A DNA stretch of 7,058 nucleotides from an uncultured Lachnoanaerobaculum sp. (lineage in GTDB: Bacteria; Bacillota; Clostridia; Lachnospirales; Lachnospiraceae), in NCBI GenBank assembly GCA_938041725.1, contig CALISX010000558.1:1-7058 (forward strand), in the 5' to 3' direction. The translations under genes were made by a program, and so were the position numbers. The notes beneath the pieces were generated by a model, which saw only the letters and a list, made by a program, of their open reading frames with translations, was not told where the DNA came from and made no database searches. Positions 1 through 6,284 of this stretch are shown here, in pieces (the first letter of the stretch is position 1; each line of letters begins with the position of its first letter).

Positions 1-963
1 TTCCATAGCACCTGCCAGTCCCGCCTCATCTCCAACTCTGACCAGCAAACCGTCACGCCCATTTTGTATCAGATCCCTCGGCCCTGTGGGGCAGGCCGTA
101 GAAATACAGGGAAGCCCCACAGCCATAGCCTCAATCAGCGTATTCGGCAAGCCTTCATAATCCGATGAAAGCACAAAAACATCCCCCTTGGCCAATGCTT
201 CATGGACATTGGCAATCTTTCCAGGCAAATGCACCCTTTTTGTTAACCTCAGCTCTTTGATCAGCTTCTCTAAATTTTTCCGTTCTCTCCCCTCGCCGTA
301 AATCACAAGACGGAGGTCTTTCCATTTCTCAGAAAGCTTTCCAAAGGCTCTGATCAACAGGGAATGATTTTTTTGCTTAAAAAAACGTCCTATGGTTATG
401 ATCCGCTTGACCTCCGGTCTGCACTCATATACAGTATCCAGTATTTCCTGCTTTACCGGATTGGGTATCACAAAAATTTTGGAACTGAGCTTATGGGGAA
501 AATACATTTCCTGCTCCGGTGTTTGGAGCATGATTTTATCACTCTTTTTGGTTATAAGGTTGACTACATTTCTTTTTAAGGCACTTTCCGGATAGAGCAA
601 AGGATTATTTCTAACGGTGGAGATAAAGGTACAGTTTTTGAGTCCCCGGCTTGCCAAATAAGCATAGAATGTGGGTATTGCAAGAAAAGGAATAATGATA
701 TCCGGTGCAATCTCTTTGATGATTTTCCGCATCCTTCCAACCTTTTTACAAATGCTGTCCAGTCTGCACCATCCCTCAGGCGCCCTCAATTCGTGGAGCT
801 TAACCTCTCTCGCCAAAGCATACTCCTTGGGATAGCGGTCAAATAAAATCAGATGGACATCCAGCCCCCGCTTGGCCAACTCGCTGCTCAAAATGGAAAC
901 CGTACGCTCTGCACCTCCTTCGGATAAAAAAAGGGTTATAAATAATATTCTCTTCCTTTTCAT
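1..963 (-). CDS. GT4-family glycosyltransferase, C-terminus cut off by window edge
   Basis: A cytoplasmic or membrane-peripheral retaining glycosyltransferase of the GT-B fold that probably transfers a sugar from a nucleotide-sugar donor to the growing lipid-linked repeat unit. Reading from an ATG at 963, 321 codons stay open to the window edge. The N-terminal domain starts MKRKRILFITLFLSEGGAER, with the glycine-rich loop (EGGAER, residues 15-20) typical of GT4 enzymes. The donor-binding domain begins near residue 188 with IITIGRFFKQKN, where Arg193 and Lys198 sit at the usual phosphate-binding positions. The EX7E motif is Glu270 to Glu278 (YEGLPNTLIEA), followed by a PTGPRDLIQNGRDGLLV stretch. 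GT4 enzymes are usually about 360-400 residues, so roughly 40-70 residues are missing. The start overlaps the previous gene's stop by 4 bp (ATGA), which suggests translational coupling. An SD-like GGAAGG lies about 12 bp upstream. Family is secure; donor and acceptor cannot be read from sequence. Confidence 0.93.
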   Translation of the reverse strand, partial: MKRKRILFITLFLSEGGAERTVSILSSELAKRGLDVHLILFDRYPKEYALAREVKLHELRAPEGWCRLDSICKKVGRMRKIIKEIAPDIIIPFLAIPTFYAYLASRGLKNCTFISTVRNNPLLYPESALKRNVVNLITKKSDKIMLQTPEQEMYFPHKLSSKIFVIPNPVKQEILDTVYECRPEVKRIITIGRFFKQKNHSLLIRAFGKLSEKWKDLRLVIYGEGRERKNLEKLIKELRLTKRVHLPGKIANVHEALAKGDVFVLSSDYEGLPNTLIEAMAVGLPCISTACPTGPRDLIQNGRDGLLVRVGDEAGLAGAME

Positions 964-2156
964 CCCCTTGCTTTTCCTTCCTTTTCATCAGATATCAATG
1001 CACAAAACATCTCCTCCCACTGCCTGGCTATGTATGCTACATCGAATTTTTTCGCCTTCTTTTTTGCTGCCTGCCCCATCTGCTGTCTTAGTTTATCATC
1101 TGCCGCAATGTCCAGCATGGCCTGGGCAAATTTTTCTGTATCAAACTGCTTCACAATAAAGCCTTCCACACCATTCTCCACCAAAGGAAGCATGGCGCTG
1201 ATATTATACGCCACCACGGGAACGCCGCACTCCAATGCTTCTAAAACCACCATGGGCATCCCTTCCCAAAGAGAAGAAAGCAGGTAGCAGGAAGAGGCCA
1301 GCAGATTCTCCTGCATTTTATCGGAAAATCCCGGCAAAAAAATCCGGTTTTCTAACCCGTATTCCCTTATCTTTCTTTCCAGCATCTGCTTTTCAATTCC
1401 TGTGCCGTAAATTGTTAAAGTCCACTCCTTGTTCTGCTGTGCAAAAATCCGAAAGGATTCAATCATCAATCCAAAGGCTTTTAAAGGAATCAGTCTTCCT
1501 GCTGCTATAAAACCTTTGCTGCTTAACCGGGCCTGCTGCTTGGTACAAAAACTCTTAGGATTATAAATCGTTGTACATGGGATCTTTTTATGTTTCATGT
1601 AGCAGGCTGCATCATATTCATTCAAAACAACCACCCTGTCCAGCTTTGGAAGATACTTAACCGCAACGGAATCCGCCCCCCAGCAGGCCACTCCCCTGGT
1701 TTCATAATAGGCCTTATAGGAACTATGCTGCCACCCTATGGTTTTGCACTTGACTTGATCAGCTATACTGGCCAGAATAAAGCTTTCCAAACCGCCGCAG
1801 ACGATGGCAACATCAATTCCCTTCTTTTCAATTATACTCCTATAGGCTTGACACTCTTCCGGCAGAAGATAGCTGTATTCACAAAGGGCCCTCAAAAAAG
1901 GAAAACATAAAACGCCGCTTTTTTGATTCAATTTCCTAAGGATTCTTCTGACAATCGACTGACTCCTTTTTCTCCTTGCAAAAACCACTCTAACTCTATT
2001 GCTCAAACCATAGATGCTGCGGTCTGCCTTTTCCGGGGCATCATAGCACTGAATATAGACTTCATGCTTTTTTGCCAGCTCAGAGGCTAAAACACTCACC
2101 ACCCTTTGTATACCGCCTATATTAAACAGGTTGTATACAAAAAAACATATTTTCAT
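960..2156 (-). CDS. GT4-family glycosyltransferase (398 aa)
   Basis: A GT-B fold retaining glycosyltransferase, complete at 398 residues, which is normal for GT4. It begins MKICFFVYNLFNIGGIQRVV, with the GG loop at residues 14-15. The second domain opens with FIAAGRLIPLKAFGLMIESF (residues 216-235), where Arg221 and Lys226 match the donor-phosphate pair. The EX7E motif is Glu298 to Glu306 (WEGMPMVVLEALECGVPVVA), a very typical GT4 signature. The C-terminal part is lysine-rich (QAAKKKAKK, residues 362-370). The same frame stays open upstream to an ATG at 2405, but those 83 codons lie inside the preceding gene. The ATG at 2156 is preferred because it has AGGAG seven bases upstream and starts right at the conserved MKI beta strand. 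It follows the upstream gene by 10 bp and overlaps the next gene by 4 bp. It is probably one of the chain-extending transferases of the repeat unit. Sugar specificity is unknown. Confidence 0.95.
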   Translation of the reverse strand: MKICFFVYNLFNIGGIQRVVSVLASELAKKHEVYIQCYDAPEKADRSIYGLSNRVRVVFARRKRSQSIVRRILRKLNQKSGVLCFPFLRALCEYSYLLPEECQAYRSIIEKKGIDVAIVCGGLESFILASIADQVKCKTIGWQHSSYKAYYETRGVACWGADSVAVKYLPKLDRVVVLNEYDAACYMKHKKIPCTTIYNPKSFCTKQQARLSSKGFIAAGRLIPLKAFGLMIESFRIFAQQNKEWTLTIYGTGIEKQMLERKIREYGLENRIFLPGFSDKMQENLLASSCYLLSSLWEGMPMVVLEALECGVPVVAYNISAMLPLVENGVEGFIVKQFDTEKFAQAMLDIAADDKLRQQMGQAAKKKAKKFDVAYIARQWEEMFCALISDEKEGKARG

Positions 2157-2163
2157 ATGACAT

Positions 2164-2169
2164 CTCCTA
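2164..2169 (-). promoter_or_regulatory. Ribosome binding site TAGGAG for the 960-2156 gene
   Basis: TAGGAG seven bases before the ATG at 2156. The stop codon (TAG) of the upstream gene is the first half of this site. It decides the start: the much longer open frame reaching 2405 has its putative start buried in the preceding gene. Termination and re-initiation are probably coupled here. Confidence 0.8.
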
Positions 2170-3072
2170 CCAGTAACACCCTCCCTCAACTGACCTTGCC
2201 TTCGGCGGGGTTTCCTCTGCTGTGGGACGTACCCACGCATCATTGTAAAACCTTGCTGTGGCCAGTTTATTATCCCAGCGTTTTCCCTTGATTCCAAATA
2301 AAATCTGGGTAGCGCCGGACATTTGAATAGCTTGTTTTCCGATGCTTTTACAATGGGTTGCCAGGGGAAGACTATAAGCACCGGCTCCGATGATGGCCGT
2401 ATCAAAATCTGCCTTGTTGATTTCTGATTTCATAAATTCCAGGGCATCAAACCAGGTTTTGTAATTGCTTTTCTGGCCCGCTGCTGACTGAATGGCCTTG
2501 ATACAGGTCAGTGCTTTCATCTCCGGCAGAATCTTGTTATTTCCCCAAAGCTGTCTGCGTTTCTCATACTGCCTGAGAATGCTGTCCTGAAAGGGATGAA
2601 TCACCAAAACCTTCTTTTTTTGCAGATTTTCACTCCATGGATTTTCAAAATAATAGGGTTCTACAGCCCGTAATTTTGTTAATCTGGTATTTTTACAATA
2701 CCTGTGAACCACCTTTGATTCTGCCCCTACTCCCCAAACGCATAGTACATCTGCCTTGCGCATCTCTATCATATAATAACTGCAAAAACGTTCCAGCAGA
2801 TTCTCATCCGGAGGGAAAACCCCTGACAGCATATGGATCTGTTCCCTGATCGTTGTGGAAAAATTCTTTTTCTTGAGATATTCTGCTACACACCGAAGCT
2901 CTGTCGCTCCCCCCCGTATCACAGCAAAGGGCATATCACTTTTTAGCAGTTCACGAATATAGGAGTTCCCTTCTTCGTCGCTTTGAACCTTTAAGCCAAA
3001 GTAATCCCAAAAAAACTTCATTTTTTTTGCTGTTTCTCTTACCAATCGAACGCTTTTTCTGTCATTGTCCAC
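2167..3072 (-). CDS. Uncharacterised polysaccharide-locus protein, possible GT-D-like glycosyltransferase (301 aa)
   Basis: A soluble-looking protein of 301 residues with no signal peptide or membrane segment. From memory, it belongs to a family of mostly hypothetical proteins found in capsule loci; I know of no firm biochemical assignment. Visible landmarks are RGGATEL (residues 53-59), VLVIHPFQDSI (155-165), ILPEMKALTCIKAIQSAAGQ (181-200), WFDAL (207-211), IIGAGAYSLPLATHCKSIGK (227-246), GATQILFGIKGKRWD (253-267), WVRP (280-283) and a terminal EGGCYW (296-301). The RGGATEL segment resembles the RFGDGE-type motif of GT-D fold glycosyltransferases (DUF1792-like), with Glu58 as a possible counterpart of the metal- or donor-binding acid; this is inference. 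The start is GTG at 3072, supported by GAGAGG ten bases upstream. A later in-frame ATG (residue 18) has a weaker ribosome site. Sitting between two GT4 genes, it most likely works in the same glycan assembly, as a transferase or a sugar-modifying enzyme. Confidence 0.85.
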   Translation of the reverse strand: MDNDRKSVRLVRETAKKMKFFWDYFGLKVQSDEEGNSYIRELLKSDMPFAVIRGGATELRCVAEYLKKKNFSTTIREQIHMLSGVFPPDENLLERFCSYYMIEMRKADVLCVWGVGAESKVVHRYCKNTRLTKLRAVEPYYFENPWSENLQKKKVLVIHPFQDSILRQYEKRRQLWGNNKILPEMKALTCIKAIQSAAGQKSNYKTWFDALEFMKSEINKADFDTAIIGAGAYSLPLATHCKSIGKQAIQMSGATQILFGIKGKRWDNKLATARFYNDAWVRPTAEETPPKARSVEGGCYW

Positions 3073-3082
3073 AACCCCAATT

Positions 3083-3088
3083 CCTCTC
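3083..3088 (-). promoter_or_regulatory. Ribosome binding site GAGAGG for the GTG-started gene at 3072
   Basis: GAGAGG ten bases upstream of a GTG codon and immediately after the TAA of the preceding glycosyltransferase. It supports the non-ATG start at 3072 over the internal ATG 17 codons later, which has only a weak purine stretch. Confidence 0.65.
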
Positions 3089-4195
3089 TTAACTGGAACC
3101 CAAGTTCAGCAGCCTTTCTATCATCTTAGCAGTATAATTCCAGGTAAAATGGCTTATGATCCGGTTATGGGGGCCCTGTTCCTGGAGCGGTGCCTCCATC
3201 TTTTCTATGATTTCCTTCTCTCCGGCCACAAGCCAGCCGGAAACGCCCTGTTCAATGATAAAATTCGGTCCCGGTGCCTTCATTGCAATGACCTTGCAAT
3301 TGTAGTACATCGCCTCTAAAACCGCCATTCCAAAAATTTCCTGCTCATTGAGATTCACAAAGGCATCGGCAAATTGATATAATTCCTGCACATCCCTGTT
3401 GGGCATAACATCAATCATGGTCACCCTGGAAGATAGATTTCTTTTCTGCACTTCTTCTCTTACCCTGGACTGCAGCTCTCCCTTGCCAATCATCAGCAGT
3501 TTATAATTTTCATCCTTCTTTACAAGCCGGGAAAACACTTTTATCATTTTAAGGGGCTGTTTTTCTTCTATCATACGTCCGATAAAAAGAATCACCCTAT
3601 CCTTTTTTTCATAACCATATTTTTCCTTGAGAAGGGAGGCCTCTCCCATCTCCGGGTTCAGCAGACTGGTATCCAACCCCACAGGACAGATGGTGGTTTT
3701 GGAAACGCCGTATTTTCTTAACTGCTTTTCCACATGGGGGGTTTTGGCCAGGCAATGGACTTTCCGGTATATGCTCAAATTTCTCCTGGAAAGGAAATTG
3801 ATAATGCCTCTTTTTACTTTACTGGTACTATGGCTTTCCAACACGCCTATATAGGGAAAAAACCCTATGGAATTTTTCTTAGCCCAGCGATACACCTTGG
3901 GAAGTGCGATCTGGGTATCAGAAAAATAAATCAAAACATCCAGGCTGCTGTCTATTTTCTTTAAATCAATCAGCCCGTTAACACCCCACTGCTTTGAGGG
4001 CAGAAAGTGAACCTGAACATTTTTGTAACCTTCTACTTTCTTAATGCACTCTTTCTGATCCATGGGTGTTAGTTTGTATACCAATACCGATTCCCATCCA
4101 GCACTCAATGCCTTTGCCAAGCCTACTTCCTGAGAATTATATACCCCCTTTTCACCAAAATTTCCTATTGCTGTTGCTAATATCCCTATCTTCAT
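3089..4195 (-). CDS. GT4-family glycosyltransferase (368 aa)
   Basis: A GT-B fold retaining glycosyltransferase, complete at 368 residues. It starts MKIGILATAIGNFGEKGVYN, with the YNSQEVGLAKAL helix (residues 19-30) following the first loop. The donor domain opens VILFIGRMIEEKQPLKMIKV (201-220), with Arg207 and Lys212 at the expected phosphate-contact positions. LLMIGKGEL (233-241) is the usual next strand. The EX7E motif is Glu286 to Glu294 (EIFGMAVLEAM), followed by GPNFIIEQGVSGWLV (309-323), as in other GT4 members. The frame remains open 26 codons further upstream, into the preceding gene. The ATG at 4195 is chosen because it begins the conserved first strand and has AAGGGA six bases upstream. 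The gap to the upstream gene is 26 bp, the largest in the window, and no promoter is evident in it. It is probably a repeat-unit extending transferase. The sugar is not predictable from the sequence alone. Confidence 0.94.
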   Translation of the reverse strand: MKIGILATAIGNFGEKGVYNSQEVGLAKALSAGWESVLVYKLTPMDQKECIKKVEGYKNVQVHFLPSKQWGVNGLIDLKKIDSSLDVLIYFSDTQIALPKVYRWAKKNSIGFFPYIGVLESHSTSKVKRGIINFLSRRNLSIYRKVHCLAKTPHVEKQLRKYGVSKTTICPVGLDTSLLNPEMGEASLLKEKYGYEKKDRVILFIGRMIEEKQPLKMIKVFSRLVKKDENYKLLMIGKGELQSRVREEVQKRNLSSRVTMIDVMPNRDVQELYQFADAFVNLNEQEIFGMAVLEAMYYNCKVIAMKAPGPNFIIEQGVSGWLVAGEKEIIEKMEAPLQEQGPHNRIISHFTWNYTAKMIERLLNLGSS

Positions 4196-4201
4196 CCTAT
4201 A

Positions 4202-4207
4202 TCCCTT
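4202..4207 (-). promoter_or_regulatory. Ribosome binding site AAGGGA for the 3089-4195 gene
   Basis: AAGGGA six bases before the ATG at 4195, inside the 26-bp gap. It argues for the start at MKIGIL and against the 26-codon upstream extension that would overlap the WecG-type gene. Confidence 0.7.
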
Positions 4208-4221
4208 ACAACACCTTTCTC

Positions 4222-5010
4222 TTATCTGCCTCGGATCACAGCATGCCAAATGAACCGGGTGTTGGTGTGCCAATACCGCTGAAATAATCTTTTCGGGTCC
4301 TGGGATAATCTATACAGCCATTCCAGGTTTATCCTCTGCATCCATTGGGGTGCCCTTTTGATATTGCCTGCGTAATAGTCAAATCCGGCTCCCACCCCCA
4401 GCATCAGTCCTCCCACAAGCCCCTGATGCTTCGCCATCCAAATCTCCTGCTTCGGAGCTCCCAGACCCACCCAAATAAAATCCGGTTTCGCAGCATTGAT
4501 TTTCTCTACAACCTGTCTGTTCTCCTCCTGGGTCAATTCTCTAAAAGGAGGACTATACATGCCTGCTATCTGAATACCCGGGTAATGTTTCTGCAGCTGA
4601 GCCTTTAATTTTTCCAAGGTTTTGGGGGTGGAACCATAAAAATAATGCCTGTACTTTTTTTTGCCCGAGAGTTCAAACAAAGCCTGCATCAATCCAGGAC
4701 CTGTAGTGCGCTTCATAGAGGAATATCCTCTTTTTCGTCCCAGGGAGCTTAGAGGCCCCCCATCAGGGATTGCCATCAGTCCGCCGTTTTGAACCCGGCG
4801 ATATGCTGCATCCTCAAAGGCCATAACCGTGGTATGTACATTGGACACACATATGTAATCTCCCGATAAGCGTTCTATATTGTTTTGCAGATATTTCACA
4901 AGCCAAGGCATATCAATGGCAGCGATCCGTACACCCAGTATACTGCATACAGGAATCGCTTCTTTGGAAACCCCCCTTTTATAGGATGCTCTATATACAC
5001 CGCCATCCAT
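4222..5010 (-). CDS. WecG/TagA/CpsF-family glycosyltransferase (GT26)
   Basis: An inverting glycosyltransferase of the GT26 (GT-E fold) family. Known members add N-acetylmannosamine, N-acetylmannosaminuronate or another hexose to an undecaprenyl-diphosphate-linked first sugar at the cytoplasmic membrane face. The 262-residue length fits the family. Signatures in order are ILGVRIAAIDMPWLV (residues 24-38), VSNVHTTVMAFED (55-67), AIPDGGPLS (80-88; Asp83 is in the position of the proposed catalytic acid), RTTGPGLM (101-108), FYGSTP (124-129), PDFIWVGLGAPKQEIWM (176-192) and GVGAGFDYYAG (205-215). The basic, aromatic tail from about residue 218 (RAPQWMQRINLEWLYRL onward) matches the family's C-terminal appendage, used for membrane docking in TagA. 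About 20 residues precede the conserved ILGV strand; the ATG at 5010 is kept because AGGGAG lies five bases upstream. The upstream stop codon is part of that ribosome site. It probably adds the second sugar. The exact donor is unknown, so no gene symbol is given. Confidence 0.96.
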   Translation of the reverse strand: MDGGVYRASYKRGVSKEAIPVCSILGVRIAAIDMPWLVKYLQNNIERLSGDYICVSNVHTTVMAFEDAAYRRVQNGGLMAIPDGGPLSSLGRKRGYSSMKRTTGPGLMQALFELSGKKKYRHYFYGSTPKTLEKLKAQLQKHYPGIQIAGMYSPPFRELTQEENRQVVEKINAAKPDFIWVGLGAPKQEIWMAKHQGLVGGLMLGVGAGFDYYAGNIKRAPQWMQRINLEWLYRLSQDPKRLFQRYWHTNTRFIWHAVIRGR

Positions 5011-5015
5011 TTTTA

Positions 5016-5021
5016 CTCCCT
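5016..5021 (-). promoter_or_regulatory. Ribosome binding site AGGGAG for the WecG-type gene
   Basis: AGGGAG five bases before the ATG at 5010. It overlaps the TAG stop of the UDP-glucose dehydrogenase gene (TAGGGAG). It supports the start that keeps about 20 residues ahead of the conserved ILGV strand, and suggests coupled translation of the two genes. Confidence 0.75.
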
Positions 5022-6264
5022 AATCCCTCATAAAAACATCCCTGGTATATACTTTTTCTCTGACATCATCCAGAGCCTCATCGTACCGATTGGAGACAAT
5101 GACATTGCTTTGTTTTTTAAATGTCTCTAAATCGTTTACCACTTTGCTTCCGAAAAAGGTATCTCCATCCTTCAGCACAGGTTCGTAAATAATAACAGAA
5201 AGCCCCTTAGCCTTGATCCGTTTCATAATTCCCTGAATGGAGCTGTGTCTGAAATTATCTGAATTGCTTTTCATAGTCAGGCGATAAACACCTACAACCC
5301 CATGTCCTTCTTTTTCCTCACTCCAATCGCTGTTGCTGTCATACCCTCCGGCAATCTCCAGCACTCTGTCTGCTACATAATCCTTCCGGGTTCGATTGGC
5401 CTCCACAATAGCCTCGATGAGATTCTGGGGAACATCCTGATAGTTGGCAAGCAGCTGTTTGGTGTCCTTTGGAAGACAATATCCCCCATAACCAAAGGAG
5501 GGATTGTTATAATGATCCCCTATACGAGGGTCCAGACAAACTCCCTCAATGATATCCTTTGTATTGAGTCCCTTCATCTCTGCATAGGTATCCAATTCAT
5601 TAAAATAGGAGATTCGCAAAGCAAGGTAAGTATTTGAAAACAATTTAACCGCTTCTGCTTCCGTAAATCCCATAAACAAGGTGTCAATCTTTTCTTTTAA
5701 AGCCCCCTGCTTCAGCAAATCCACAAACTCCCTGGAGGCAGCCAGCAAAGAGGCATCCTCCATGGCAGTTCCCACAATGATTCTTCCCGGATATAAATTG
5801 TCATAGAGAGCCTTTGTTTCCCTTAAAAACTCCGGAATAAATATAATGTTATGATTCCTGCTCTTTTTTCGGATCTCCTCTGTATATCCCACAGGAACTG
5901 TTGATTTGATCACAATAACTGCATTGGGCTCGTGCTTCATAGCTGAATAGATCACAGACTCCACTGCAGAGGTATCAAAAAAATTCTTTTTTGCATCATA
6001 ATTGGTGGGCGTTGCCACCACAATAAAATCCGCACCCCTGTAAGCCTCTTCCTCCTGCAAAGTTGCAGTCAAAAACAGCTCCTTGTTTTGAAGATACTCT
6101 TCAATCTCCCTGTCTTCTATGGGAGACTGTCTTTGATTGATGCTGTCAACCCTCTCCGGCAGAATATCCAAGGCATATACCTCATTGTGCTGTGCCAAAA
6201 GCACGGCAATAGACAAACCCACATATCCGGTTCCTGCCACTGCAATCTTATACTTCTTTTCCAT
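5020..6264 (-). CDS. ugd: UDP-glucose 6-dehydrogenase
   Basis: A cytosolic NAD-dependent enzyme that oxidises UDP-glucose in two steps to UDP-glucuronate, the precursor of acidic sugars in capsules. The 414-residue length suits the bacterial family. The NAD-binding Rossmann motif is [12 protein letters not shown] (residues 7-18), with the acid of VYALDI after the second strand. Further landmarks are VVATPTN (82-88), KSTVPVG (120-126), PEFLRE (144-149), [17 protein letters not shown] (207-223; Lys207 and Asn211 correspond to the catalytic Lys/Asn) and [15 protein letters not shown] (258-271), where Cys263 is the catalytic thiol. The C-terminal UDP-binding domain contains [17 protein letters not shown] (325-341). 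All key residues are present, so the enzyme should be active. The ATG at 6264 has AGGTGG eight bases upstream. It follows the epimerase gene by 20 bp and precedes the WecG-type gene by 9 bp. GDP-mannose and UDP-ManNAc dehydrogenases share the fold, but the motif set and its hexuronate-epimerase neighbour favour UDP-glucose. Confidence 0.95.
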   Translation of the reverse strand: MEKKYKIAVAGTGYVGLSIAVLLAQHNEVYALDILPERVDSINQRQSPIEDREIEEYLQNKELFLTATLQEEEAYRGADFIVVATPTNYDAKKNFFDTSAVESVIYSAMKHEPNAVIVIKSTVPVGYTEEIRKKSRNHNIIFIPEFLRETKALYDNLYPGRIIVGTAMEDASLLAASREFVDLLKQGALKEKIDTLFMGFTEAEAVKLFSNTYLALRISYFNELDTYAEMKGLNTKDIIEGVCLDPRIGDHYNNPSFGYGGYCLPKDTKQLLANYQDVPQNLIEAIVEANRTRKDYVADRVLEIAGGYDSNSDWSEEKEGHGVVGVYRLTMKSNSDNFRHSSIQGIMKRIKAKGLSVIIYEPVLKDGDTFFGSKVVNDLETFKKQSNVIVSNRYDEALDDVREKVYTRDVFMRD

Positions 6265-6272
6265 TTTCTATA

Positions 6273-6278
6273 CCACCT
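6273..6278 (-). promoter_or_regulatory. Ribosome binding site AGGTGG for the UDP-glucose dehydrogenase gene
   Basis: AGGTGG, within GAGAGGTGG, eight bases before the ATG at 6264. It is a good match to the 3' end of 16S rRNA and lies in the 20-bp gap after the epimerase gene. There is no room for a separate promoter between the two genes. Confidence 0.75.
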
Positions 6279-6284
6279 CTCTAT

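Noticed and set aside
364..1910. Several plus-strand open frames of 61 to 111 codons opposite the genes, here and elsewhere in the window
   Set aside because: They are antisense shadows of well-supported GT4 genes. Their compositions are unlike real proteins, they overlap each other in different frames, and I see no associated ribosome sites or family motifs.
2157..2405. Possible 83-residue N-terminal extension of the GT4 gene, in a second frame over the end of the preceding gene
   Set aside because: The extension is arginine- and proline-rich, resembles no GT4 N-terminus and overlaps a clearly conserved protein end (EGGCYW). The ATG at 2156 has a good AGGAG site and begins the expected first strand.
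4196..4273. Possible 26-residue extension of the GT4 gene into the WecG-type gene
   Set aside because: It reads through the conserved WecG tail in another frame and lacks GT4-like sequence. The start at 4195 has its own ribosome site and matches the family.
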